DNA of 47,532 bases from Cumulibacter sp047975195 (GCA_047975195.1 JBKEDB010000088.1:1-47532), one strand, 5' to 3'. Positions 33,126 through 42,278 are shown, counted from the stretch's first letter. Numbers and translations: made by a program. Notes: generated from the letters alone by a model not told the origin.

Positions 33126-34943
33126 ATGCAGCGCAACCCCGACATCCCCGGCCTGACCGACCTCATCGAGATCGGTCACGGCGGCAACGGCGTTGTGTAC
33201 CGCGCCAACCAACAGCAACTACGTCGCGTGGTGGCAGTCAAACTGCTGACCACGCGTCTGGATGAGCTCAGCGCGCAACGCTTTGCTCTGGAAAGCCAGG
33301 CGCTCGGATCCATGTCCGGTCACCCCAACGTCGTCCCGATCTATACCGCCGACACCTTGAGTGACGGGTCGCCGTACTTCGTGATGCAGTTGTGCGAACA
33401 CGGGTCGCTTGACGATCGACTGCGCTCCAGTGGGCCACTACCGGTGCCGCTCGTGCTGGACCTGGGTATCAGGATGTGTGGTGCGCTGCAGACCGCACAC
33501 GAGGCCGGGCTGCTGCACCGCGACATCAAACCTGGCAACATTCTGTTCGACTCGTACGACGTCCCGCGGCTGGCTGATTTCGGCCAGGCGCGGATGGCGG
33601 ACACGAGGCTCACCCGCACCGGGGACGTGGTCGCCACGCCCGGCTACGCGGCCCCGGAGGTGCTTACCGGGGAGCCGGCGACCGTGCGTTCGGACGTGTA
33701 CTCATTGGCTGCGACGCTCATGGCCGCTTTGCTGGGCAGTGGACCGTTTCACCGCGACGGAGATGAGAGCGTCGCTGCGGTGCTGCTGCGGGTGTTACAG
33801 GAACCGCCGCCAGATCTGCGCGGCCGCGGCGTACCCGATGTCTTCGCCGCAACGCTGGAGAAGGCGATGGGCAAGACGCCGGGGTTGCGGCAGATGAGCG
33901 CGGGCGAGTTCGGCAGGAGGCTGCAGGATGTGCAGCGCGACCTCGGCCTCTCGCAAACGCCGATGGTCGTGGCTCCTGAAGCCGCCTCCTCACCGCTAGC
34001 GCCGCGCGGCGGGCCGGGTGAGGCACCGACGAGCTGGGTGCCGCAGGAGCCGACCCGAGCGAACCCAACCGCGCCGATCGGTTTACCGACTATGCGCCAC
34101 GAACCGGGCAGATCGCCCGAGGTCAACGCGAAGCAGCTCGGGCCGCGGCGTCGGCGCGGCACATGGATAGCTGCCGGTGTCGTGACCGCAATCGTGTTGG
34201 GCCTGGGCGGGTGGGGCCTGTCGGTAGCGTTAGCGTCTGCGGACCCAACGAACCCTCAGGATGCTGCCGACCTGCTCATCGGCTCGGATTCGTACGGGCC
34301 AGGCACGTGGCAGGCGACCGAAGACATGGCGCTACTGACCGACGTTATCGGGCAACTGCCGGAGACGCCTGAGGAAGCGGACTCGGTCGTGGCGTCGGCG
34401 CTGAACAGTTGCATGGGCTTGGATCCCGCGGCCGACGTCACGTCGGCGAAGGCATCCGCGCAGTACGTCGATAACGACGTTACCGACGAGAGCAGTGGGA
34501 GCTACCGGATCGCACGATCGCAGGCGATCGTCGCCTCGTCGGTGGATGTCGCGCAGAACTGGGTGCAGGCGTGGTCGAGCCCGCAGTTCGACACCTGTCT
34601 GGATGAACTTTCAGACCTGGGCATATCGATGGGGAACGAGTCGACGCTGTACGGGCAACCCGCGCAGATCAGCGTGCCCGAGTACGAGCCAGACGTACCA
34701 GACGGAGTGCAGTTCCAGGCCCGTCAAGTGGCGATCGCACTGGATCAGAATGCTGGCGATGAGGAGTCGGCGACGAACGATGAGGGTGACGCCGCGCGTG
34801 CCGGATGGCGCTACGTCACCGTGCTGGCGATGTCGGCGGGTACCTCTGTGGCGTATGTGGTGATGCAGAGCAACGAGGGGGGAGTGTCCGAGGAGATGAT
34901 CGATCCGGTCACCGAGGCCTTCGTTGAGCTCGCGACCGAGTAG
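33126..34943 (+). CDS. Membrane receptor-type Ser/Thr protein kinase (PknB/PknH class)
   Basis: The 605-residue protein has a kinase domain (about 10-270): glycine loop IGHGGNGVVY, Lys39 (VAVK), Glu56, HRDIKPGN (131-138), DFG (151-153) and ATPGYAAPE. A Pro-rich juxtamembrane linker is followed by a membrane segment (about 346-370) and an external domain of about 235 residues. That domain has two Cys (429 and 491) spaced like a disulfide, resembling the PknH sensor type; no PASTA repeats are present. All catalytic residues are intact. The ligand is unknown. It is divergent from the MgtE-like gene and may share control. No strong ribosome site precedes ATG 33126. Confidence 0.9.
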   Translation: MQRNPDIPGLTDLIEIGHGGNGVVYRANQQQLRRVVAVKLLTTRLDELSAQRFALESQALGSMSGHPNVVPIYTADTLSDGSPYFVMQLCEHGSLDDRLRSSGPLPVPLVLDLGIRMCGALQTAHEAGLLHRDIKPGNILFDSYDVPRLADFGQARMADTRLTRTGDVVATPGYAAPEVLTGEPATVRSDVYSLAATLMAALLGSGPFHRDGDESVAAVLLRVLQEPPPDLRGRGVPDVFAATLEKAMGKTPGLRQMSAGEFGRRLQDVQRDLGLSQTPMVVAPEAASSPLAPRGGPGEAPTSWVPQEPTRANPTAPIGLPTMRHEPGRSPEVNAKQLGPRRRRGTWIAAGVVTAIVLGLGGWGLSVALASADPTNPQDAADLLIGSDSYGPGTWQATEDMALLTDVIGQLPETPEEADSVVASALNSCMGLDPAADVTSAKASAQYVDNDVTDESSGSYRIARSQAIVASSVDVAQNWVQAWSSPQFDTCLDELSDLGISMGNESTLYGQPAQISVPEYEPDVPDGVQFQARQVAIALDQNAGDEESATNDEGDAARAGWRYVTVLAMSAGTSVAYVVMQSNEGGVSEEMIDPVTEAFVELATE

Positions 34944-34990
34944 GTCGCGACACGGGAGCGGCTTCGGTGGCGGACGCGGTGTCAGGGTGC

Positions 34991-35038
34991 CGCTGTCGCG
35001 CTGTCGCGCTGTCGCGCTGTCGCGCTGTCGCGCTGTCG
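34991..35038. repeat. 8-bp microsatellite, six copies
   Basis: CGCTGTCG is repeated six times without interruption, starting 47 bp after the kinase stop. Copy number is probably variable between strains. No gene overlaps it. Confidence 0.9.
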
Positions 35039-35052
35039 CGATGGGCGGTGTT

Positions 35053-35080
35053 GGCCGCTGAAAACGCAGTGTGAGCGGCC
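35053..35080 (+). terminator. Small hairpin downstream of the kinase gene
   Basis: GGCCGCT (35053-35059) pairs with AGCGGCC (35074-35080), loop 14 bases, no T-tract. It may contribute to termination of the kinase transcript. Confidence 0.35.
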
Positions 35081-35123
35081 GATCGTCGTTCTATAGGGGA
35101 CGAGTGGCCTGCTGGACTGCGTT

Positions 35124-35201
35124 TTGTGCGGGCTATCTCGCGGGAAGTCTTGTGCGGGCTATCTCGTGGGCAGTTTTGTGTGGGCTGATTCGCGGGGAGC
35201 C
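35124..35201. repeat. 26-bp tandem repeat, three imperfect copies
   Basis: A unit beginning TTGTGCGGGCTATCTCG recurs at 35124, 35150 and 35176, the third copy being more diverged. It lies in the roughly 390-bp gap between the kinase and SBP genes. Short frames through it have no recognisable homology. Confidence 0.75.
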
Positions 35202-35273
35202 GTGCTCTACTGATCTTCTGCCGCCGAAGCAGCGGGAAGCTGCTCGCTTGTGCTGTTCTGCGGGCGAACGACA

Positions 35274-35307
35274 GGGCGCCGTTGTCAGTGTCCTGACAAC
35301 GGCGCCC
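35274..35307 (-). terminator. Strong hairpin downstream of the second SBP gene
   Basis: Perfect 15-bp arms (35274-35288 and 35293-35307) with a 4-base loop lie 26 bp after the SBP stop (minus strand). T-tract absent. Confidence 0.75.
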
Positions 35308-35332
35308 CGTTAGTGCGGATCTCGTGTGGTGC

Positions 35333-36970
35333 TTACTCCTCGGGCTCGACGGCGATGCCGCGCAGGTCCGGGAAGCCGGTGGGGCTCAACGAGAAGCCCG
35401 ACACATTGTCATTGAACGCGCTCAGCACCTTCAGCTGGCACAGCGGGATCTGGTGCGTCGGGTTGTCGATCATCGCTTGCATCATGTCGTGATAGATCGG
35501 CGCACGCTCCTCGGGATCGACCGGCGTCGAAGCCTCCACCGCGAGATCGAGGATCTCCTGGGCAGGGTCCTCGCCGGGGCTGTAGATCGAGCCGGGGTTG
35601 AGATAGCGCGAGGCGACGCCGTGCGGGTCGGCGCTGCCGGAGTACGGATTGATGTTGCCGTTGGTCGTCTTGTTGACCGAGAAACTCTCGATCACCTGCG
35701 GAGTCGGGACGGGATCGATCGACATCTCGATGCCGACCTCAGCCAGTTGCTCCTGCACGATCTCGGACAGCTGCGTGGTGTAGGTGACGTTCGTGGTGAC
35801 CGCCTCGATCGGGAACCCGTCGGGTACGCCGGCCTCAGCAAGCAGTTCCTTCGCCTTCTCCACATCGTGCGGCCAGATGTCCAGGCCATCACCGATCTCG
35901 GGGTCGTAGGCAAAGCTGGTCTCCGGCCATGGCTGGATCTGCGGCGTGCACAGACCCTCGAAGAACCCGTCGCCGATTTCAACACGATCGACCGCGTAGT
36001 TCAGCGCCTCACGCACGATCGGATCGTTCATCGGCTCGACCGACGAATTGATCAGGAGATACATGTAGGTGACCGACTCCGAAGCGGTGACCGTCAGTCC
36101 GTCCGCGGCGGCCGACTTCACCTGCGGCGGTCGCATGACCGCGCCGTCCAACTCGCCGGAGTTCAATGCATTCAGCCGAGTCTGGTCGTCAGTCATCAGT
36201 TTGATTTCCATGGTGGCGGCGTTCTGGACGTCGGGGTCCCAGTAACCTTCGCGCTTCGCATAGGTCGCGGTGTCACCGGCCGAGAACGATTCCACCGTGT
36301 AGGCGCCGGCCCCGACGGGTTTCGTCTCCAGGGTGCCCGCCTCGATCGCCTTTGGCGACGCCATCATGCCGGGGCGCTCGGCCATCGAGCCGAGCAGCGC
36401 GCCCAACCCTGAATCGGCGTTGAGCTTCACCGTGTACTCGTCGACGACCTCGACAGAGTCGAGTTGCTCGATCTCGGCAGCGATCCGACTTCCTTCACCC
36501 TTTGCCCGGTCGAGGTTGGTCTTGACGGCTTCGGCGTTGAACGGCTCGCCGTCGGAGAACGTCACGTCTTCGCGCAGGTGCATCACCAAGGCGGTGCCCT
36601 CCTGCTCCCACTCGGTGGCGAGCATCGGCTGCACCGTGCCATCAGGCGCATTCCACACGAGGCGGTCGTACACGGGCGCGAGCGTCACGAAGTCGTACCC
36701 GGAGACGCTTTCGATCGGGTCCCAGCCCGGTGTCATGACGCTGTACGAATACGTGAAGTGACCCTCTGGGTCGAACGTGTCGCTCAGCGGAATCTCGCTA
36801 GAGAATTCGCTCGCGACATCTTCGGTAGTTTCCTTGTCAGGCGCGCCGCCACAGGCAGCGAGAAGCACGCTCGATGCGGCCAGCGCGGTGATCATGCTGA
36901 AGCGTCGCGAAAGTCTGTTCACAGTCACGGTGTTGGGCCCACTCTTGGTCGATGGCGGGAGAGCGTTCAT
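35333..36970 (-). CDS. Family-5 peptide-type substrate-binding lipoprotein, second copy
   Basis: The mature protein resembles the SBP at 9539-11137 throughout: GWDPIESVSGYDF, APVYDRLVWN, PMLATEW, VTFSDGEPFNAEAVKTNLDRA. It has a lipoprotein signal (FSMITALAASSVLLAACGG, lipobox LAAC). No permease or ATPase is adjacent. The start is ambiguous: ATG 36970, GTG 36928 and GTG 36922 all leave an intact signal peptide and none has a good ribosome site; upstream in-frame codons to 37177 overlap the next promoter and are unlikely. It could bind a peptide, a nickel- or glutathione-like ligand, or have an envelope role. Confidence 0.8.
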   Translation of the reverse strand: MNALPPSTKSGPNTVTVNRLSRRFSMITALAASSVLLAACGGAPDKETTEDVASEFSSEIPLSDTFDPEGHFTYSYSVMTPGWDPIESVSGYDFVTLAPVYDRLVWNAPDGTVQPMLATEWEQEGTALVMHLREDVTFSDGEPFNAEAVKTNLDRAKGEGSRIAAEIEQLDSVEVVDEYTVKLNADSGLGALLGSMAERPGMMASPKAIEAGTLETKPVGAGAYTVESFSAGDTATYAKREGYWDPDVQNAATMEIKLMTDDQTRLNALNSGELDGAVMRPPQVKSAAADGLTVTASESVTYMYLLINSSVEPMNDPIVREALNYAVDRVEIGDGFFEGLCTPQIQPWPETSFAYDPEIGDGLDIWPHDVEKAKELLAEAGVPDGFPIEAVTTNVTYTTQLSEIVQEQLAEVGIEMSIDPVPTPQVIESFSVNKTTNGNINPYSGSADPHGVASRYLNPGSIYSPGEDPAQEILDLAVEASTPVDPEERAPIYHDMMQAMIDNPTHQIPLCQLKVLSAFNDNVSGFSLSPTGFPDLRGIAVEPEE

Positions 36971-37175
36971 GAGCTGACTGGCCAGCCCGCTGGGAATTGA
37001 GTGCGCACATAGGACCACGACACCGGCGTAAAACGCAACCCCAACCAGACAGGCGGAAGCCATCTGTGACCTTCGAATGAGCGGAGGGCACCCAACGGCG
37101 AAAGATCGACGTTCGCGCGGTAAGTTCCTATGAACCGAATCCGGTTCGAAGCGCACGTATTTTCGGAGGCAGCGC

Positions 37176-38375
37176 ATGGCACGATTGGCTCAGACCCCAG
37201 GCCTGACGGACGTCCAGCAGGAGATCCTCAGCACGGTCCGCCAGTTCGTCGACAAGGAAATCATCCCGAACGCTCAGGCGCTCGAACACGACGACACCTA
37301 CCCAGAGAAGATCCTCGAAGGCATGAAGGATATGGGCCTGTTTGGGCTCATGATCCCCGAGGAGTACGGCGGCCTCGGCGAGTCGCTGCTCACTTATGTG
37401 CTGTGCGTCGAGGAACTCGCGCGCGGGTGGATGAGCATCTCCGGCATCATCAACACCCATTTCATCGTGGCGTACCTGATCATTCAGCACGGAACGCAAG
37501 AGCAGAAGGAGTACTACCTTCCGCGGATGGCGACCGGTGACTGCCGAGGCGCGTTCTCGATGTCCGAGCCGGGCTGCGGGTCGGACGTTTCGGCGATCAC
37601 CACGAAGGCAGTCCGGGACGGCGACGAGTGGACCATCAATGGCCAGAAGATGTGGCTGACGAACGGTGCCTACTCCTCCGTCGTGGCGACCTTGGTCAAG
37701 ACCGACACCGGTAGCGATTCGGTCTACAAGAACATGAGCACCTTCCTGTTGGAGAAGGAGCCTGGTTTCACGACCACCGGCGGTCTCACGATCCCCGGGA
37801 AGATCGAGAAGATGGGCTACAAGGGCGTCGAGACCACGGAGATGGTTCTGGACAACCACAAGGTCCCAGCGTCCGCCGTACTCGGCGGCGAAGAGGGCGT
37901 TGGCCAGGGCTTTTACAAAATGATGGACGGCATCGAGGTCGGCCGCGTGAACGTCGCTGCGCGAGGCTGCGGCGTCGCGATCCGTGCGTTCGAATTGGCG
38001 ATCAAGTACGCCCAGGAGCGCGAGACCTTCGGCAAGGCAATCATCGGGCACCAGGCGATCGCCTTCAAGCTGGCCGAGATGGCGACCGATGTCGAGGTCG
38101 CGCACTCGATGATGGTCAATGCTGCTCGGTTGAAGGACGCCGGCACCCGCAACGACATCGAGGCGGGCATGGCGAAGATGGTGGCCTCGGAAGCTGCCGC
38201 GCGGGTCACCACGGACTCGTTCAAGATCCACGGCGGCTACGGATACTCGAAGGAGGCGGAGATCGAACGGCTGATGCGTGAGGCTCCGTTCCTATTGATC
38301 GGCGAGGGCACCAGCGAGATCCAGAAGCAGATCATTAGCCGCGGTTTGATGCGCGACTACAAGAACAAGGCCTAA
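37176..38375 (+). CDS. Acyl-CoA dehydrogenase
   Basis: The 399-residue flavoprotein has SMSEPGCGSDVSAITTKAV (first family signature), WTINGQKMWLTNG, ETFGKAIIGHQAIAFKLAEMATDV, FKIHGGYGYSKEAEIERLMREA and IGEGTSEIQKQII. The Glu at about residue 377 sits where medium- and short-chain acyl-CoA dehydrogenases have the catalytic base. It would oxidise an acyl-CoA to the 2-enoyl-CoA, passing electrons to ETF; chain specificity is not readable. Ribosome site GGAGG six bases before ATG 37176. It stands alone, ending at a near-perfect palindrome. Confidence 0.9.
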   Translation: MARLAQTPGLTDVQQEILSTVRQFVDKEIIPNAQALEHDDTYPEKILEGMKDMGLFGLMIPEEYGGLGESLLTYVLCVEELARGWMSISGIINTHFIVAYLIIQHGTQEQKEYYLPRMATGDCRGAFSMSEPGCGSDVSAITTKAVRDGDEWTINGQKMWLTNGAYSSVVATLVKTDTGSDSVYKNMSTFLLEKEPGFTTTGGLTIPGKIEKMGYKGVETTEMVLDNHKVPASAVLGGEEGVGQGFYKMMDGIEVGRVNVAARGCGVAIRAFELAIKYAQERETFGKAIIGHQAIAFKLAEMATDVEVAHSMMVNAARLKDAGTRNDIEAGMAKMVASEAAARVTTDSFKIHGGYGYSKEAEIERLMREAPFLLIGEGTSEIQKQIISRGLMRDYKNKA

Positions 38376-38385
38376 TCGGCCGTAT

Positions 38386-38434
38386 CCAAAGGGCAATGTT
38401 GTGTGCGCTTAGCGCACGCAACATTGCCCTTTGG
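38386..38434. terminator. 49-bp near-perfect palindrome, bidirectional terminator
   Basis: Arms 38386-38409 and 38411-38434 match over 24 bp with a single mismatch (G-U in one strand's RNA) around one central base; as RNA, about 22 pairs would close a CTTAG-type loop. It lies between the converging acyl-CoA dehydrogenase and TIGR03086 genes. Confidence 0.85.
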
Positions 38435-38467
38435 GCCTCGACGGCTCGGCTCGCGACCCGGCGCCGG

Positions 38468-39076
38468 TTACGCCGTCCAGGCAGGGTTGCGCCCAGCGAA
38501 GCCGAGGAGGCGATCGAAAGCCGGGGCGTCCTCAGGCACCGCGACCTCGGCCGCGAACATCCCGCCATTCCCGCGGTACTCAGGTGTCACCATGCCGCCG
38601 AAGAACGCTAGTGAGGCTTCGCTGGCATCATCGTCCGGAGTCCACGTCTGGCCGGTGGCGCGGGCGAGATCCCAGCCGTGCACCAGGTACTCGCCGAGGA
38701 TCATCGACAGCGCCATGTCGCCGGGCATGCCACCTTGTTGTGAGATGACCAGGGGACGCTCGGCCGCGCCGGCCTGTACGGCGTGGTCCAGGGTGGTGGC
38801 GGCGGTATTGATACGGTCGGCCGCTTGCTGACGCGCCACGCTCACGCTCGATACGTCGGCAAGTGGGCACACCCCGTCTGGGTCGGCATACCCGCCCGCG
38901 AAATTTTCTAGCCAGCCGACGATGTGTGCACTCAACGCGCTGACGTCGTACTCGGCGCAGGGCGTCGGCAGCCCGCGCTGGTTCTCCTCGACGCGGCCGG
39001 CGACCGCCGCGAGGTCTCGAAGCACCGGCCGAAGATGCGCCAGAGTCGACGCTGTCGTGTTCTCATCTGTAGTCAT
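38468..39076 (-). CDS. TIGR03086 family protein (DinB/maleylpyruvate isomerase-like metal-binding)
   Basis: The 202-residue protein has a four-helix-bundle pattern with the TIGR03086 landmarks: TPCAEYDVSALSAHIVGWLENFA and ILGEYLVHGWDLARATGQ, whose His residues would bind a divalent metal. Relatives include mycothiol-dependent enzymes and proteins of unknown function. It is divergent from an AraC-type regulator (72 bp between starts), which may control it. ATG 39076. Confidence 0.82.
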   Translation of the reverse strand: MTTDENTTASTLAHLRPVLRDLAAVAGRVEENQRGLPTPCAEYDVSALSAHIVGWLENFAGGYADPDGVCPLADVSSVSVARQQAADRINTAATTLDHAVQAGAAERPLVISQQGGMPGDMALSMILGEYLVHGWDLARATGQTWTPDDDASEASLAFFGGMVTPEYRGNGGMFAAEVAVPEDAPAFDRLLGFAGRNPAWTA

Positions 39077-39148
39077 ACCTTCAGCATGCGGTGGCTGCCA
39101 TCAGCAAGATTGAACAAACGCGTCATATCTGCGCGCTACGGTGTTCGG

Positions 39149-40051
39149 GTGCTGGGACATCGCCGCCAGGAGATCGAGCGCGACAGCAGGGGGATCCTCA
39201 ACCCTGGGCTGATGCGCGAACATGTCGAGTTCACTCGCGTGGCGCCTCCGGACGAACTCGGTGAGTTGATCGACTGGTTCTGGTCCGTGCGTTGGACGGT
39301 GCCCGGTAGCGCTGAGTTCGTGCAGCCGGTGCTCGCGCATCCGTCGGCGAATCTGAGCGTCGGGCCAGCGTACACGCGCGGTGAGCCACGAGAGGACATC
39401 GAGGCGACCCTCGTGGGGGTGCAAACCGCGATCGACCGACGGCACCTGCGCGGTACCGGGTGGAATGTTGCCGCGAAGCTGCGCCCCGGCGCCCTGGGTA
39501 TGTTGCTCGATCGCCCCGCGGGGGATCTCACCGATTCGACCGTGTCGGCCGCGGCCGTGTTGGGGGCGCGGAGCGCGTCGCTCGAGGTGAGTATTGCCGG
39601 CCTCGCCGATGACGTCCCAGCGCAGATGCGTGAGCTTGAGGCAGCGCTGCGCCTTGTGTTCGACCGAGTGCCTGCCCAGCGACGGGCGGCGGCCGCTCAG
39701 GTGGTGCGGGCGGCCGCGCTGGTCGCGGATGACCGTTCGATTCGGTCCGTGGCGATGTTGGCGGATCGGGTTGGTCATAGTGTGCGCACGCTGCAGAGAC
39801 TGTTTGTCGAGTACGCCGGCGTCTCGCCGATGTGGATGATTCGGCGGTGTCGGCTGATCGAGGCGGCGGATGCCGCCCGGGCAGGTCGTCCTGGGTCATG
39901 GTCTGAGCTGGCCGCGGGCCTTGGATACGCCGATCATGCCCACCTGATCCGGGAGTTCAAGGCAGTCGTCGGGATGACGCCGACGGCGTACGCCGCGTCC
40001 GTGGTGCCGTTGCAATGCCCTCCGGATGCGCAAGCGCCACGAGCGGTCTAG
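39149..40051 (+). CDS. AraC-family transcriptional regulator
   Basis: The protein of 300 residues (from GTG 39149) has an N-terminal DUF6597-like domain recognised by DSRGILNPGLMREHVEFTR and LIDWFWSVRWTVPG, and a C-terminal AraC/XylS domain with two helix-turn-helices (VAMLADRVGHSVRTLQRLFVEYAG; LAAGLGYADHAHLIREFKAVVGMTP). A longer start at ATG 39086 is possible but adds unconserved residues. It probably regulates the divergent TIGR03086 gene or itself; the effector is unknown. Confidence 0.85.
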   Translation: MLGHRRQEIERDSRGILNPGLMREHVEFTRVAPPDELGELIDWFWSVRWTVPGSAEFVQPVLAHPSANLSVGPAYTRGEPREDIEATLVGVQTAIDRRHLRGTGWNVAAKLRPGALGMLLDRPAGDLTDSTVSAAAVLGARSASLEVSIAGLADDVPAQMRELEAALRLVFDRVPAQRRAAAAQVVRAAALVADDRSIRSVAMLADRVGHSVRTLQRLFVEYAGVSPMWMIRRCRLIEAADAARAGRPGSWSELAAGLGYADHAHLIREFKAVVGMTPTAYAASVVPLQCPPDAQAPRAV

Positions 40052-40160
40052 GCTTAGTCCCACGGGGTAGGTAACGCTAAGTCACCCAATTTCTCTATAG
40101 AACTTGCCCCTGACGCGGTGTGTGCACCGCGCTTGTCCCAAGAATCCTGGAGGGAACCCG

Positions 40161-41588
40161 ATGCGCGATTACGGAAAGTTCTACATCAACGGTCAGTGGG
40201 TCGACCCCGAGACACCCAAATCGCTAGACGTGATCAATCCGTCAACCGAGGAGGTCGCCGGCAAGATCTCGATGGGCGCCGAGGCTGACGTCAACAAGGC
40301 TGTCGCCGCGGCAAAGGAGGCCTTCAAGACCTGGGGTCGCACCAGCGTCGAAGAACGTGTCGCGGTGCTCGAGCGTTGCGTTGAGGAATACAAGAAGCGG
40401 TACGACGAGATCGCCGCAGCGGTGACCGAGGAGATGGGCGCCCCCGACTTCCTGGCGCAGAAGGCGCAGGCGGCGCAGGGCCTCACTCATCTCCAGACGG
40501 CCCTCAGCGTCCTCAAGGAGTTCCAGTTCGAGGAGGACAAGGGCACCACCCGGATCGTCAAGGAGCCGATCGGCGTCGTTGCGATGATCACCCCTTGGAA
40601 CTGGCCGCTGAACCAGATTGCGTGCAAGGTTGCGCCGGCGCTGGCTACCGGCTGCACCATGGTGCTCAAGCCGTCCGAGGTTGCGCCGTTCTCCGGTTAC
40701 CTGTGGGCCGAGGTCATGGACGCCGCCGGCGTACCGGCCGGCGTGTTCAACCTCGTCAATGGTGACGGCCCCAGCGTGGGTGCGCCGATGTCGAGCCACC
40801 CGGACGTTGACATGGTCTCGTTCACCGGTTCGACCCGCGCCGGTGTTGAGGTCGCTCGCAACGCCGCGCCGACCGTCAAGCGCGTTCAGCAGGAACTCGG
40901 CGGTAAGAGCCCGAACATCATCCTGGACGACGAGGCGTTTGCGCAGAGTGTCACCGGCGGTATCGCCGGCGTCATGACGAACACCGGACAATCCTGCAAC
41001 GCCCCGACCCGCATGTTCGTGCCGAAGGCCCGCATGGGCGAGGTTGAGGAAATCGCCAAGGCGGTCGTGGACAAGTTCGCTCCCGGTCTGCCCGACTCCG
41101 GCGCCAAGATGGGTCCGCTGGTCTCGCTCACCCAGTTCGAAAAGGTGCAGGGCCTGATCAACAAGGGGATCGAAGAGGGTGCAACCGTCGCCGCCGGTGG
41201 CGCAGGTAAGCCGGAGGGCCTGGAGAAGGGTTACTTCGTCAAGCCGACCGTGTTCACGAACGCGACCAACGACATGACGATCGCCCGGGAGGAAATCTTC
41301 GGACCGGTGCTGACCGTCATCGGGTACGACGACATCGACCAGGCGATCGAGATGGGCACCGACACGCCCTACGGTTTGGCCGGGTACGTCGCCGGCGCCG
41401 ACCATGACGAGGCGATGCGGGTCGCCTCGCGCCTGCGCGCGGGGCAGATCAACGTCAACAACGCGATGCCTGACCCGAACGCGCCGTTCGGCGGCTACAA
41501 GCAGTCCGGTAACGGGCGCGAGTGGGGCGAGCACGCGTTCGCTGACTTCCTCGAACTGAAGGCCGTGCTGGGCGCCGCGCAGGCGTAA
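40161..41588 (+). CDS. NAD(P)-dependent aldehyde dehydrogenase
   Basis: The 475-residue enzyme has the ALDH core: TPWNWPLNQIACKVAPALATG, FTGSTRAG (cofactor loop), general base Glu245 (QQELGGKSPN) and nucleophile Cys279 (NTGQSCNAPTRM), then EEIFGPVLTVIGY and PFGGYKQSGNGRE. It oxidises an aldehyde to the acid; the substrate is not readable. ATG 40161 with GGAGGG upstream is chosen over the longer frame from 40104. It appears monocistronic, ending at a perfect hairpin. Confidence 0.92.
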   Translation: MRDYGKFYINGQWVDPETPKSLDVINPSTEEVAGKISMGAEADVNKAVAAAKEAFKTWGRTSVEERVAVLERCVEEYKKRYDEIAAAVTEEMGAPDFLAQKAQAAQGLTHLQTALSVLKEFQFEEDKGTTRIVKEPIGVVAMITPWNWPLNQIACKVAPALATGCTMVLKPSEVAPFSGYLWAEVMDAAGVPAGVFNLVNGDGPSVGAPMSSHPDVDMVSFTGSTRAGVEVARNAAPTVKRVQQELGGKSPNIILDDEAFAQSVTGGIAGVMTNTGQSCNAPTRMFVPKARMGEVEEIAKAVVDKFAPGLPDSGAKMGPLVSLTQFEKVQGLINKGIEEGATVAAGGAGKPEGLEKGYFVKPTVFTNATNDMTIAREEIFGPVLTVIGYDDIDQAIEMGTDTPYGLAGYVAGADHDEAMRVASRLRAGQINVNNAMPDPNAPFGGYKQSGNGREWGEHAFADFLELKAVLGAAQA

Positions 41589-41601
41589 CTGCACGTCAAC
41601 T

Positions 41602-41640
41602 CGAAGGGCCTGACACCAGTGTGGTGTCAGGCCCTTCGAA
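41602..41640. terminator. Perfect 18-bp hairpin between the aldehyde dehydrogenase and tetR genes
   Basis: Arms 41602-41619 and 41623-41640 pair perfectly with a 3-base loop. It lies between converging genes and should stop transcription from both sides. Confidence 0.85.
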
Positions 41641-41678
41641 CTGCGTGAGCACCACACGATGCGGGTTCGTGTCGAGGA

Positions 41679-42263
41679 CTATGAACGCCACGCTCGCAGG
41701 AGCGAATCCAGATGTACGCCGTACTCGCGCACGCGCTTACGCGGCCCGTTCGGCATCCCGCCACCGAGCTCGAGGGTGACCCAGCCGTGTACGCCGGCCC
41801 AAATCGAACGGACGATCTGCTCAGGGCGACCGCCGACGAGTTCACCGGCCGTCAGGCCACGGCGTACCGCGTCGATCAACGGCTGGATCGAGTCGCTGTC
41901 CGGTAGGTCATCGACCGGTTCCGGAGCGCATGCTGGTGGCCCGCCGAACATCACGTGATACAGGGTCGGATTCTCGGTCGCCCAGGCTCGGTAGGCGATA
42001 CCCAGTCGGCGTAGATCGTCCAATGGGGCATCGGTCGTCGCCACGTTGTGTTGATTCTTGCTGAAGCTCGCAGACACATAGTCGACCACCGCAGTAATGA
42101 GAGTGTCGCGGTCTGCGAAGAGCCGATAGATCGTGCTCGTCGTGCATCCGCAATCTGTCGCGATCGAGCGAAGCGAGAAATCGTCTCCGGCCGCGACCCG
42201 TGATGCCGCGGCGATGATGAGGTCTTCCCGGATGGAGTCGTCGTACTTTCTAGGTCGAGCCAC
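41679..42263 (-). CDS. TetR-family repressor
   Basis: The 194-residue protein starts RPRKYDDSIREDLIIAAASRV and carries the TetR helix-turn-helix FSLRSIATDCGCTTSTIYRLFADRDTLITAVVDYV. The C-terminal WHG-type ligand domain includes SIWAGVHGWVTLELGGG. It is divergent from the DUF4188 gene, and the 67-bp gap contains an elaborate dyad that covers both promoters, so it almost certainly represses both itself and that gene. GTG start without a clear ribosome site; the transcript could be leaderless. Confidence 0.88.
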   Translation of the reverse strand: MARPRKYDDSIREDLIIAAASRVAAGDDFSLRSIATDCGCTTSTIYRLFADRDTLITAVVDYVSASFSKNQHNVATTDAPLDDLRRLGIAYRAWATENPTLYHVMFGGPPACAPEPVDDLPDSDSIQPLIDAVRRGLTAGELVGGRPEQIVRSIWAGVHGWVTLELGGGMPNGPRKRVREYGVHLDSLLRAWRS

Positions 42264-42278
42264 TTGACCAGACTAGCA

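Noticed and set aside
34991..35201. Tandem repeats as a possible CRISPR array
   Set aside because: Units of 8 and 26 bp are directly adjacent with no spacers, and no cas genes are near.
35324..36412. 362-codon plus-strand frame opposite the second SBP
   Set aside because: Antisense shadow with Arg/Asp/Leu-rich content; the SBP on the minus strand has a lipobox and family motifs.
40242..41657. 471-codon minus-strand frame opposite the aldehyde dehydrogenase
   Set aside because: Length alone is not evidence in GC-rich DNA; the opposite strand has all aldehyde dehydrogenase motifs.
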